Source of the DNA: Halalkalicoccus paucihalophilus
Lineage (GTDB): Archaea; Halobacteriota; Halobacteria; Halobacteriales; Halalkalicoccaceae
Assembly: GCF_001593955.1 (NCBI RefSeq)
Contig: NZ_LTAZ01000001.1
Coordinates: forward strand, 490,014 to 554,013
DNA length: 64,000 nt
Reading direction: 5' to 3'
Numbering within the stretch: position 1 is the stretch's first letter; each line of letters starts with the position of its first letter. Below, piece by piece: positions 34,490 through 41,743 of this stretch. Position numbers and translations under genes: made by a program. The notes beneath the pieces are model-generated. The model was given only the letters and a program-made list of their open reading frames with translations, had not been told where the DNA came from and did no database searches.

Positions 34490-35079
34490 TCGCTCACCAC
34501 GAGATCCGAGAGAACGTGGTCGTAGAGGGCATCACGGACGGCGGCGGCGTAGCCGTCCTCGGCGAGGGTGGCCTGCCGGATGCGTGCACCGTCCATCGTC
34601 GCGAACACCAGACGTGAAATCGCATCGGGATCGGCGTCCGCCCGAAAGACCCCACTCTCGATGCCGTCCTCGACGATCCCGACGATCGTCTCCCTCACCA
34701 GCTCGTCGCTGCGGACCAGCTGCTCGCGGTAGGCCTCGGTGAAGGGTGCCTGCGAGCGCAGTTCGAGCAGGGCGATGTGAAACGCCGCCCGGTCGTCCTC
34801 GGGCGAGAAGACGAACCAGTCGACGAATTCCCGCAGACGAACGTCCGCCGGCTCTGCCGCGTTCTCCCCGCGTTTCTCCTCGAACTCCTCGATCAGGAAC
34901 CCGATGAACGCGACCAGCAAGTCCTCTTTCGTGTCGAAGTGGTAGTGGAGCAACGACTTGCTCTTGCCCACCTCGTCGGCGATGTCCTGCATCGTCAGAT
35001 CGGCGTACCCCTGCTCACAGAGGGCTCGATAGGTCGCTTCCATGATCTCCGTACGCGTATCCGCACTCCCGTCGCTCAT
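34486..35079 (-). CDS. TetR/AcrR-family repressor of the MATE operon
   Basis: 197 residues. The N-terminal HTH is TRTEIMEATYRALCEQGYADLTMQDIADEVGKSKSLLHYHFDTKEDLL, a typical TetR DNA-binding domain; the rest is the helical ligand-binding and dimer domain. It is first in a two-gene operon with the MATE pump. An 18-base perfect palindrome abuts its ATG, where a bound dimer would block a leaderless transcript, so autoregulation relieved by a pump substrate is likely. Confidence 0.92.
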   Translation of the reverse strand: MSDGSADTRTEIMEATYRALCEQGYADLTMQDIADEVGKSKSLLHYHFDTKEDLLVAFIGFLIEEFEEKRGENAAEPADVRLREFVDWFVFSPEDDRAAFHIALLELRSQAPFTEAYREQLVRSDELVRETIVGIVEDGIESGVFRADADPDAISRLVFATMDGARIRQATLAEDGYAAAVRDALYDHVLSDLVVSE

Positions 35080-35097
35080 TGACTGACTAGTCAGTCA
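35080..35097. promoter_or_regulatory. palindromic TetR operator
   Basis: TGACTGACTAGTCAGTCA is its own reverse complement and occupies positions -1 to -18 before the repressor's start codon. The TGACTGAC/GTCAGTCA arms have the size and symmetry of TetR-family sites. Confidence 0.75.
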
Positions 35098-35190
35098 GCA
35101 ACGCTGAAAGCGGTTTCGGTTCGAAGGATCGGAAAGCCATTCGACCGTATTTCTCGGATAAATACGCTCTATCGGCGCGTCCGGAGCGGA

Positions 35191-36111
35191 TCAGTCCGCC
35201 GAAAGCGACTCGGGCGGGAGGCGAGACAGCGCGTCGGCCGCGGGCGCGTCGAACCGGTCGGGGTAGAGCGCGCTCGCAAGGAGTTCGAGCGAGTCGATCA
35301 GCCGGTGGCTCGGTCGGTTCATGTACGCGGAGCCGTCGATCAGATAGACGCGGCCCTCGCGGACGGCGGTCAGTTCCGACCAGCCCTCCAGACCCCTCAG
35401 TTCCGCGATGTTCCGTTCGGTCTGTTCGATCCCGAACCCACACGGCGCGACGACCAGCGTTTCGGGGTCGAACTCCACCACGGAGGACCATTCGACGGGC
35501 GTCGAAGCGTTTCCGGCATTGACCAGTCCGTACTCCCCACCCGCTATCTCGACCAGTTCGGGCACCCAGTGGCCCCCGATCATCACGGGGTCCATCCAGT
35601 CGATGTCGAGGACCCGGGGTCGGGTGGAGTCGTCGGGAACGCGCTCGCGGACCGCCTCGACGCGCGCCCGGCCCTCGGCGACCAGTTCGTCGGCCCGTTC
35701 CTCCCGATCAAGCGCCCGCCCGATCCGCTCGATATCCGAGAACACGTCCTCCAGTCCGTGGGGATCGGTCGTCAGGACCTCACAATCGAGCCCGAGTTCC
35801 TCGACGGCCTCGCGGACCAGAACGGTGTCGACCGCACAGACGTCACAGATCCCCTGCGTGACGATCAGATCCGGGTCGGCGCGAGCGAGTTCCTCCAGTC
35901 GGATCTCGTAGACCCCGCCCGCGCGTTCCGCGCTCAGCACCTGCTCGTCGATGGTGGCACTGTCTGCGGTTGCGTCGACTGACGACCGGGTGATCGCGGG
36001 CAGGTCGCGCACCGCGGGCGGGTGATCACAGCTATGGGAGACCCCGACGGGCTCGATCCCGATCGCACAGGCGATCTCGGTCGCCGAGGGCAACAGCGTG
36101 ACGACGTTCAT
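35191..36111 (-). CDS. cobalamin/iron-siderophore binding protein-like (BtuF fold), no signal peptide
   Basis: 306 residues. Type III periplasmic-binding-protein fold of BtuF/FhuD: VVTLLPSATEIACAIGIEPVGVSHSCDHP at the start, DPDLIVTQGICDVCAVD in the first lobe, the long linking helix, then FDPETLVVAPCGFGIEQTERNI and VYLIDGSAYMNRPSHRLIDSLELLA. It lacks a signal or lipobox at the ATG used and no permease or ATPase is adjacent, so it may be cytosolic and act in corrinoid handling rather than uptake. ATG 36111 has a CTATTTCG element 26 bases upstream. Confidence 0.83.
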   Translation of the reverse strand: MNVVTLLPSATEIACAIGIEPVGVSHSCDHPPAVRDLPAITRSSVDATADSATIDEQVLSAERAGGVYEIRLEELARADPDLIVTQGICDVCAVDTVLVREAVEELGLDCEVLTTDPHGLEDVFSDIERIGRALDREERADELVAEGRARVEAVRERVPDDSTRPRVLDIDWMDPVMIGGHWVPELVEIAGGEYGLVNAGNASTPVEWSSVVEFDPETLVVAPCGFGIEQTERNIAELRGLEGWSELTAVREGRVYLIDGSAYMNRPSHRLIDSLELLASALYPDRFDAPAADALSRLPPESLSAD

Positions 36112-36187
36112 ACCCCTCGTAGGAGATGGAGCGAAATAGCTTCCGGGACCGATGGGGATTTCGGGGCGGGCCGGAGAGCCTAGCCCG

Positions 36188-37363
36188 ATGGGACGATGGA
36201 CGTATCGGGTGACGGTCATCACGCTGTGTACGCTCGCGTTCTTCGCGACGATGGTCGCTCGCCTCGTCATCAGTCCCGTGGTCCCCGAGATCGAGGCCGC
36301 GTTCGGCGTCTCCTCGGCGATCACCGGGATCGCGTTGACGGGGATGTGGATGGCCTACTCGCTCTCGCAGTTCCCCTCGGGACTCCTCGCGGACCGCTAC
36401 GGCGAGCGCTTGGTGATCCTCGTGGCGGTGGGCCTTACCGCCGTCGCCAGCGGGGCGCTCGCGCTCTCGCCGTCGATATGGCTCTTCGTCGTCCTGACGA
36501 TCGTTCTGGGTGCGGTCGCGGGGCTTCACTACAGCGTCGCGACCACCCTGCTGACCAAGGAGTTCGACGACATCGGCACCGCGATCGGGATCCACAACTC
36601 CGGGGCGCCGCTGGCGGGCCTGCTCGCGCCGCTTGCGGCGGCCGCGGTCGCCGGTTGGGTCGGCTGGCGCTACTCGATCGCATTGGGGGCCGTGACCGCC
36701 GCCCCGATCTTCCTCCTGTTCGCGTGGAAGGTTCGGGGAACCGAGCCCGCACGGCCGAACCAGCCCATGCGCGAGCGGATCGCACTCGGACCCGTCCTCG
36801 AACTATTGACCCGCCCACAGATCGCTTTCACCGCGCTGCTCGCGATCTGTTTCGAGTTCGTCTGGCAGGCCACCGCCTCGTTCCTCCCGGCGTTCCTCGT
36901 CGCCCACCACGGCTACTCGATCGGGCTCGCGAGCGCGATGTTCTCGGCGTACTTCGTGGTCCACGGGCTGACCCAGCCGGCGGTCGGCTCGCTGTCGGAT
37001 CGCTTCGGCCGCGATCGGGTGGCGGCGGGCTGTGCCCTGCTCGGGATCGCGGGCTACGGGCTGTTGGTCGGCGGCTCCGGGCTCCCCACACTCGGAGTCG
37101 CGATACTGTTGGTCGGGATCGCGATGAGCTGGGGGGCGGCGGTCCTCCCGCGGTTCATGGATCACCTCTCGGCCGAGGAGCGGGGCGCGGGCTTCGGCCT
37201 CGTCCGGACGAGCTACATGCTGGTGAGCGCGACCGGCAGTGCGGTCGTCGGAACCGTCGCGGACCTCGCCTCGTGGGGCGTCGCCTTCTCGGTGTTTCTC
37301 GCGTTGCTCTCGGTCGTCGTCTGTGCGCTGGGGGCGAATCGAGCGCTGGACCTCGGCCTGTAG
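36188..37363 (+). CDS. MFS transporter
   Basis: 391 residues, 12 predicted helices. The loop after helix 2 reads SGLLADRYGERLVIL, the MFS signature, and is repeated as GSLSDRFGRDRVAAG in the second half. The start at 36188 puts the first helix right after a short positively charged tail; an in-frame ATG at 36152 adds 12 residues and cannot be excluded. Substrate unknown. Divergent from the BtuF-like gene. Confidence 0.85.
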   Translation: MGRWTYRVTVITLCTLAFFATMVARLVISPVVPEIEAAFGVSSAITGIALTGMWMAYSLSQFPSGLLADRYGERLVILVAVGLTAVASGALALSPSIWLFVVLTIVLGAVAGLHYSVATTLLTKEFDDIGTAIGIHNSGAPLAGLLAPLAAAAVAGWVGWRYSIALGAVTAAPIFLLFAWKVRGTEPARPNQPMRERIALGPVLELLTRPQIAFTALLAICFEFVWQATASFLPAFLVAHHGYSIGLASAMFSAYFVVHGLTQPAVGSLSDRFGRDRVAAGCALLGIAGYGLLVGGSGLPTLGVAILLVGIAMSWGAAVLPRFMDHLSAEERGAGFGLVRTSYMLVSATGSAVVGTVADLASWGVAFSVFLALLSVVVCALGANRALDLGL

Positions 37364-37371
37364 AGGGGCAA

Positions 37372-37379
37372 CCTTATGC
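37372..37379 (+). promoter_or_regulatory. TATA element before micro-ORF and small membrane gene
   Basis: CCTTATGC centred 27 bases before ATG 37403. Confidence 0.4.
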
Positions 37380-37402
37380 CGAGGGTCGATCGACACACGA
37401 CC

Positions 37403-37444
37403 ATGTCCGGATCGACCGACTCGGGGGTAGGCGGATGGAACTGA
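37403..37444 (+). CDS. leaderless micro-ORF overlapping a small membrane gene
   Basis: Thirteen codons (MSGSTDSGVGGWN) then TGA, overlapping the next ATG by 10 bases in another frame. Alternatively a one-base frameshift has split one small protein into two. Confidence 0.3.
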   Translation: MSGSTDSGVGGWN

Positions 37445-37563
37445 CGCTGGTCCTGATCGCGGCGACCCTGCTGTTGGGGCTGCTCTCGCCGGTCGCGTTC
37501 GCACTCGTCCTGTTCACCCGGGACCGTGAGGACGGAACGGCAGGATCGACGACCGAGAACTGA
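37435..37563 (+). CDS. 42-residue single-helix membrane protein
   Basis: A hydrophobic helix LTLVLIAATLLLGLLSPVAFALVLF takes up most of the protein, followed by a short charged tail. No family recognised. It lies 71 bases after the MFS gene with its own TATA element, which however fits the ATG of the overlapping micro-ORF better than this one. If a frameshift is present the true protein would start at 37403. Confidence 0.45.
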   Translation: MELTLVLIAATLLLGLLSPVAFALVLFTRDREDGTAGSTTEN

Positions 37564-37676
37564 TCCCTCAGGGCACTCAGGGAGCCCATCCCGGGTCGTC
37601 GAACGGGAAAAGACGCGGCAACTGGCCGAACATGTTCGGGGTCGGGGTTTCGGTCGACCGGCGCCTACGGTCCGAC

Positions 37677-38072
37677 GTGAGCACGACAGCCGAATCCCGA
37701 GCGAGCGACGCGCGAACCACCGTCACGGTCGTCTGTACCGGCCATGTCTACGACGCGGTCGGGAAACACCGTTTCCCCTATACGTTCGAGGGGACGACCC
37801 TGCGCGAACTCCTCGACGACCTGTTCGCCGAGTACGACATCGCCGAGATGCTGATCGCCGAGACCGAGGCCGACGCGACCGCCCACGGCTGGGCGACCCC
37901 GCCCGAGGAACTGCCCGGAACGTGGAAGAAGAACCCCGAGGGCGAACAGACCCGCGCGTACGCCCGGGTCACGGTCAACGGGCGGTTCAACGAGCATTAC
38001 GAGGGACTCGACACCGTACTCGAAGACGGGGACCGCGTGGGCCTGATCTACCCGTTCATGTTCTGTTGTTAG
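37677..38072 (+). CDS. MoaD/ThiS-like beta-grasp protein ending in Cys-Cys
   Basis: 131 residues. A ubiquitin-like fold: TVTVVCTGHVYDAVGKHRFPYTFEGTTLRELLDDLFAEYD, an insert with GWATPPEELPGTWKKNPEGEQTRAYARVTVNGRF, then DTVLEDGDRVGLIYPFMFCC. MoaD, ThiS and SAMPs end in Gly-Gly, which is adenylated to carry sulfur. Here the last two residues are Cys, so the classic chemistry is not possible. It may serve tungsten or molybdenum enzymes. GTG 37677 was chosen because the domain starts soon after it; an in-frame ATG at 37632 would add a basic extension. Confidence 0.75.
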   Translation: MSTTAESRASDARTTVTVVCTGHVYDAVGKHRFPYTFEGTTLRELLDDLFAEYDIAEMLIAETEADATAHGWATPPEELPGTWKKNPEGEQTRAYARVTVNGRFNEHYEGLDTVLEDGDRVGLIYPFMFCC

Positions 38073-38169
38073 CGTGCCCCACGAACCGCCCGCGGGTCGC
38101 GTCGGATCGAAGCCGGTGAGTCACCCCGGCGATCCGGGCGTACTTGTCGCCGCCGGTCGAGGACAGCGT

Positions 38170-38574
38170 ATGGACGGCACCTACACGCTCGTGATCCCGC
38201 TTCCGGAACCGGCGGAGATCGAGATCGGCGCGCTCGGCGCTCACGACCTTTCGGCGGGGTGGTACGCCTACACCGGCAGCGCGTTCGGCCCCGGCGGTTT
38301 CTCCCGGATCGACCGGCATCGAGAACTCGCTCGGGGCGAGCGCGAGACCCGCCACTGGCACGTCGACTACCTGCTCGGACACGACGCGACCCGCATCGAG
38401 CGGGCGGTCCGTACCCCCGAGCGGGACGTCGAGTGTGAGGTCGCCCGCACGCTGCCCGACGCCGGGATCGCGGGGTTCGGATCCTCCGATTGCGACTGCC
38501 CGTCACACCTCGCGTACGCCGAGGGCCGCAGGACGCTGCTCGAAGCGACCGAGCGGGCACACGAAACGGCGTGA
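38170..38574 (+). CDS. GIY-YIG-like DUF123 protein
   Basis: 134 residues. DUF123 is a GIY-YIG nuclease-like domain, sometimes fused to endonuclease III. Visible motifs are the first strand TYTLVIPLPEP, GWYAYTGSAFGPGGFSRIDRHREL (the Y...YTGSA core) and RHWHVDYLL. Cys residues near the end (GSSDCDCPSHL) are typical of the family. Likely a DNA-repair or RNA nuclease of unknown target. ATG 38170 is preferred to the GTG at 38074 because the domain begins directly after it. Confidence 0.8.
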   Translation: MDGTYTLVIPLPEPAEIEIGALGAHDLSAGWYAYTGSAFGPGGFSRIDRHRELARGERETRHWHVDYLLGHDATRIERAVRTPERDVECEVARTLPDAGIAGFGSSDCDCPSHLAYAEGRRTLLEATERAHETA

Positions 38575-38575
38575 G

Positions 38576-38869
38576 TCACTCGGCTTTCAGCGAGTAGGCG
38601 ATCAGCGAGAAGCCAGCCAGCACGAACAGCCCCTCGACGAGGACGCCGAGGCCGAGCCACACGTCGAGGATCTCGAAGCCGAATCCGCCGAGGACGCTGC
38701 CGAGCGTCACCAGCGCGAATCCGGCGGCGAGGAAGCCGAGCGGGCGACTGTGCGTGCGGCGGAACGCCTTGAACGCGAAGTAGGTGATCGTTCCGCCCAT
38801 GACGACAAGCAGCGTCTTGACGACGGCGAGCGCGATCGTCACCCACTCGGGGGCGGTCCCGTGGGGCAT
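38576..38869 (-). CDS. small membrane protein (DUF7521-type)
   Basis: 97 residues, three membrane helices (about 8-28, 43-63, 68-92). The pattern ALAVVKTLLVVMGGTITYFAFKAFRRTHSRPLGFLAAGFALVTLGS fits the haloarchaeal DUF7521 family. One base after the stop of the HTH gene upstream, so they form an operon; this regulator/membrane pair is common in haloarchaea. Function unknown, possibly signal sensing for the regulator. Confidence 0.75.
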   Translation of the reverse strand: MPHGTAPEWVTIALAVVKTLLVVMGGTITYFAFKAFRRTHSRPLGFLAAGFALVTLGSVLGGFGFEILDVWLGLGVLVEGLFVLAGFSLIAYSLKAE

Positions 38870-38870
38870 T

Positions 38871-39248
38871 TCAGGCCTCCTTGCTGATCTCGGACCACAT
38901 GGTCGCGAGCCGTTCGTCGGCGCTCCGGGCCGGCCGGGAGACCGTCAGGTCGAACCTACGTTCCTCGTCGATCGAGAGCACCACCTCGTCGAACCCGAGG
39001 CGATACCGGGTGGTGTGACGACCGTCCGACCGGATCTCGATCGCCTCCTCCAACAGCGTCGCGTCGGTCATCGCGTCCAGTTTCCGATAGGTGGTCGAGA
39101 GCGGGACGTCACAGGCCTCCGAGACGTCGCTTGCGGTCATCGTTCCCTGTAGGTTTCGAACGATCGTCCGACAGTCCTCGTCGCAGAGCGCATCGAGGAC
39201 GTCCTCGAGTGCCGGTTCGTCCTGCTCGGCGAACGGGTCCCGAACCAT
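38871..39248 (-). CDS. winged-helix regulator (ArsR-like)
   Basis: 125 residues. The domain LEDVLDALCDEDCRTIVRNLQGTMTASDVSEACDVPLSTTYRKLDAMTDATLLEEAIEIR is a winged HTH. The C-terminal part RRFDLTVSRPARSADERLATMWSEISKEA is an extension seen with DUF7521 partners. CDEDC is not an obvious metal site. First gene of a two-gene operon, with a GTTATACG TATA element (39273-39280) about 28 bases before the ATG. Confidence 0.82.
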   Translation of the reverse strand: MVRDPFAEQDEPALEDVLDALCDEDCRTIVRNLQGTMTASDVSEACDVPLSTTYRKLDAMTDATLLEEAIEIRSDGRHTTRYRLGFDEVVLSIDEERRFDLTVSRPARSADERLATMWSEISKEA

Positions 39249-39272
39249 CTCCCTCGACCTTCACGACGGTAT

Positions 39273-39280
39273 CGTATAAC
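39273..39280 (-). promoter_or_regulatory. TATA element of winged-helix regulator operon
   Basis: Minus-strand GTTATACG centred about 28 bases before ATG 39248. Confidence 0.55.
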
Positions 39281-39337
39281 TCACACGGGGATAGGAACGA
39301 GCCATCGGAAGTACCGATCGAGACGGTCTGACGCTGG

Positions 39338-39345
39338 GTTTAATC
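39338..39345 (+). promoter_or_regulatory. TATA element of the HTH_10 regulator
   Basis: GTTTAATC centred 27 bases before ATG 39369, a leaderless arrangement divergent from the winged-helix regulator. Confidence 0.6.
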
Positions 39346-39368
39346 GATCGGCAGGGAAATCCCAGGAT

Positions 39369-40004
39369 ATGCCACGGGCGAAACTCAACGTCACGCTTCC
39401 GAACGGGCTGTGGGTCGCCCGGCTTTCCCGGGAGCATCCGGAGGTCCAGTTCCTCGTGCTGGCGGCGCTGCCGGCCGACGGGACGGGTATCGGGCTGGTC
39501 GAACTCCGCGGGCCGGACCTGCAGGCAGTCGTCGGGGCGATGGCCGAGGCGGCGGCGGTGATCAGCCTCGAATCCCTCCAGTCAGCCGACGAAAAGGAGA
39601 TCGTTCGGTTCGAAACCGACGAACCGCTCCTGTTGTTCGCGATCCAGCAGTCTGCGATCCCCCTCGAACCGCCGGTCGAGATCAGAGACGGGGTCGCCTC
39701 GCTCGAAGTGACCGCACCGCGCGAGCGCCTCTCGACGCTCGGAACCCAGTTGGGGGGGTTCGGAATGAACTTCGACGTCGAGTACATTACCCAGTCGATC
39801 GACACCGACGACCTCCTGACCGACCGACAGCGCCGTCTCGTCTCCGCGGCGATCGAGCGGGGCTACTATAATACACCCCGTGAGTGCTCGCTCTCGGAGC
39901 TCGCCGAGGCCGTCGGTATCGCCAAATCCACCGCGAGCGAGACGCTCCACCGCGCCGAGGGGGCCATTATTAAACGCCACATGTCGACCCCGTCGATCGA
40001 CTGA
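39369..40004 (+). CDS. HTH_10 (Bat-like) transcription regulator without sensor domains
   Basis: 211 residues. Residues 1-145 match the N-terminal domain of short Bat-like proteins (KLNVTLPNGLWVARLSREHPEVQFLVLAALPADGTGIGLVELRG). The C-terminal HTH_10 is TDRQRRLVSAAIERGYYNTPRECSLSELAEAVGIAKSTASETLHRAEGAIIK. It has no PAS or GAF domains, so its signal must come through the N-terminal domain. Targets unknown; it is divergent from the winged-helix/DUF7521 operon. Confidence 0.85.
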   Translation: MPRAKLNVTLPNGLWVARLSREHPEVQFLVLAALPADGTGIGLVELRGPDLQAVVGAMAEAAAVISLESLQSADEKEIVRFETDEPLLLFAIQQSAIPLEPPVEIRDGVASLEVTAPRERLSTLGTQLGGFGMNFDVEYITQSIDTDDLLTDRQRRLVSAAIERGYYNTPRECSLSELAEAVGIAKSTASETLHRAEGAIIKRHMSTPSID

Positions 40005-40133
40005 TCGAGCGGGACGTTTACGGCGGCGTCGAGGGCCGCCCTTCGACGCCGCGACCACGACCGCACCCGCCCGCGGGGCGCGACGGCGGGTCCACGGATC
40101 GGAGGTAACCACGACACGTTACGATTTCAATAG

Positions 40134-40145
40134 ACGTAACTACCG
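40134..40145 (+). repeat. 12-base direct repeat, left copy
   Basis: ACGTAACTACCG, found again at 40613-40624; the two copies flank the DUF2061 and DUF7511 genes. It lies just upstream of the DUF2061 TATA element. Confidence 0.6.
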
Positions 40146-40149
40146 ATAG

Positions 40150-40157
40150 TTGTATAA
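40150..40157 (+). promoter_or_regulatory. TATA element of DUF2061 gene
   Basis: TTGTATAA, about 27 bases before ATG 40181; it decides this start over the upstream in-frame ATG at 40157, which overlaps the element itself. Confidence 0.6.
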
Positions 40158-40180
40158 TGGGGGCGAACGATCGATCACGT

Positions 40181-40414
40181 ATGGCCGTGGCCGATGTGGT
40201 CTCGCGGCAGGCGTTGTGTGCCCACTCGCGGGTGATCGTCAAGACGCTCTGCTATCGGGTGTTCATGTTCCTGCTCACGGCGGCCGTCGCGCTGGCGGTG
40301 ACCGGCAGTCTCGGCGAGGCGCTCAGCATCGGGGTGGCGACGAACCTCCTGAAGACGGTGACGTACTACGCCTACGAGCGCGTGTGGGCGCATGTGACGT
40401 GGGGAACGCGGTAG
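40181..40414 (+). CDS. DUF2061 small membrane protein
   Basis: 77 residues. HSRVIVKTLCYRVFMFLLTAAVALAVTGSLGEALSIGVATNLLKTVTYYAYERVWAHVTWG is a full DUF2061 domain: two membrane helices with conserved R, K and YERVW. Homologues sit next to sulfate-assimilation genes in bacteria, but none are near here. ATG 40157 would add eight residues but overlaps the TATA element. Convergent with, and abutting, a 58-residue gene. Confidence 0.82.
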   Translation: MAVADVVSRQALCAHSRVIVKTLCYRVFMFLLTAAVALAVTGSLGEALSIGVATNLLKTVTYYAYERVWAHVTWGTR

Positions 40415-40591
40415 CTACCGGCGCTCCTCGAGGTCGACGACCGTTGCGGGATCGGCGCTGATCCAAGCGGTAAAGCGCTCGTCGGCGTCGAGGTCCGCGG
40501 GGACGAACGTCCAGCGATCGAGCGGCTGGCCGTCCTCGTGGGTGATGAGACGGAGCGATCCCGAGCCGCGTGAAATGGATGCCGTCGTCAC
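40415..40591 (-). CDS. 58-residue DUF7511-type protein
   Basis: Too short for most gene finders. From GTG 40591 it encodes MTTASISRGSGSLRLI, then DGQPLDRWTFVPADLDADERFTAWISADPATVVDLEERR split over the rest. The ERFTAWISAD...VDLEERR ending is what I recall of the haloarchaeal DUF7511 family (small proteins of unknown role). It begins at the base after the DUF2061 stop on the other strand. Good codon usage and the family match make it credible despite its size. Confidence 0.7.
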   Translation of the reverse strand: MTTASISRGSGSLRLITHEDGQPLDRWTFVPADLDADERFTAWISADPATVVDLEERR

Positions 40592-40612
40592 GATAGAACG
40601 GAGGGGGCGAGA

Positions 40613-40624
40613 ACGTAACTACCG
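40613..40624 (+). repeat. 12-base direct repeat, right copy
   Basis: Second copy of ACGTAACTACCG, 22-33 bases upstream of the DUF7511-type start. Confidence 0.6.
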
Positions 40625-40678
40625 GAGGCTTGCACACGCCAGCGGCCGAAACAGGGGGGCGGCGAGCGGGTCCGGGTG

Positions 40679-41743
40679 CTACTCGCCGCCGACGATCGCC
40701 TCGACGTCGGCGTGTTCGGAGAGCAGTTCGCCCATCCGCTCGACCGTCTCGGGACTGCGGGTCCGCCCCCGCCTGACGACGTCCTCCGCACGGTCGATCG
40801 TCGAGAGCGTATCCGAGCGGACGACCATGACCGGGACACCCTTCTCCTCGGCTGTACCGATCACGGCACCGGAGGGCCGAAGTCCGCCCGTGAGGACGAG
40901 ACACTTCACGCCGGAGGCTTCGAGCGCCACCGTCTGGATGTCCGAGCGGTCCCCGCCCGTGATCAGCGCGGCGTTTCGGGCCCGCCGGAAGTGCCTGAGC
41001 GCCGCGTCCCCGCCCATCGCGCCGACGAGGAACCGCTCGACGAACTCGTCGGTAGCGACGCCCGTCAGCACCTGTGCACCGAGTTCCTCGGCGAGTTCGG
41101 CGACGGTGACACCCGCGAGTTCCCGCGTGCGGGGGAGCGCGCCGAGGACCGGGATCCCCCGCCCCTCGAGGAAGGGGACGACGTCGGATTCGAGCGAGTC
41201 GAAACTCGCGTCGGCGACGGCGTTGAAGACGACCCCCGAGAGCCGCTCGCCCAGTCGGTCGGCCGCCGCGAGGATCGCGTCGGTGTCGCCCGCACTCGTG
41301 TAGGGCGCGACAAGCACGACCTCGGCGTCGAGCAACGCGGCGATGTCGGCGTCCGTGAGGTCGACGATCCCGCCCGTCGCGAGGCTGCTCGCACCCTCGA
41401 TCAACATCAGGTCCGTGTCCGCGGAGAGCGCCTCGAAGTTCTCACGTACGGTTTCCCGAAGCTCGTCGGGGTCCTCCCGACCGCGGATGGCCTCCTCGAT
41501 GAAGGTCGGCGAGTAGACGATCGGCTCGAGTTCGTGCATCTCCGCATCGAGGCCGAGGACCTCCCGTGCGAGCATGGGGTCCTCGTCGATCGTCTTCCCG
41601 ACGTTGCTCTGCAGGCGGGTCCCCTTCGGCTTCATGTAGCCGACGCTCTTTCCGGCCGCCCGTGCCCGCTTGCCGAGCGCGAGCGCGATGGCGGTCTTTC
41701 CTGTGCTGTCCTCGGTGCCGGTGATGAGTACGGTTCGGGTCAT
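40679..41743 (-). CDS. phosphotransacetylase-like AAA/DRTGG protein
   Basis: 354 residues. The N-terminus is a BioD-like P-loop NTPase (ITGTEDSTGKTAIALALGKRARAAGKSVGYMKPKG) with DLMLIEGASSL as its metal/nucleotide segment; the C-terminal ~110 residues are a DRTGG domain (NAALITGGDRSDIQTVALEASGVKCLVLTGG). It resembles the N-terminal part of bacterial phosphotransacetylase without the catalytic domain. It overlaps acd by 4 bases, so it probably regulates acetyl-CoA/acetate flux; inferred from the pairing. Confidence 0.83.
   Translation of the reverse strand: MTRTVLITGTEDSTGKTAIALALGKRARAAGKSVGYMKPKGTRLQSNVGKTIDEDPMLAREVLGLDAEMHELEPIVYSPTFIEEAIRGREDPDELRETVRENFEALSADTDLMLIEGASSLATGGIVDLTDADIAALLDAEVVLVAPYTSAGDTDAILAAADRLGERLSGVVFNAVADASFDSLESDVVPFLEGRGIPVLGALPRTRELAGVTVAELAEELGAQVLTGVATDEFVERFLVGAMGGDAALRHFRRARNAALITGGDRSDIQTVALEASGVKCLVLTGGLRPSGAVIGTAEEKGVPVMVVRSDTLSTIDRAEDVVRRGRTRSPETVERMGELLSEHADVEAIVGGE

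Noticed and set aside
7995..37682. Shared 15-base string TACGGTCCGACGTGA near 7995 and 37668
   Set aside because: One or two such matches are expected by chance in a GC-rich window of this size, and the contexts differ.
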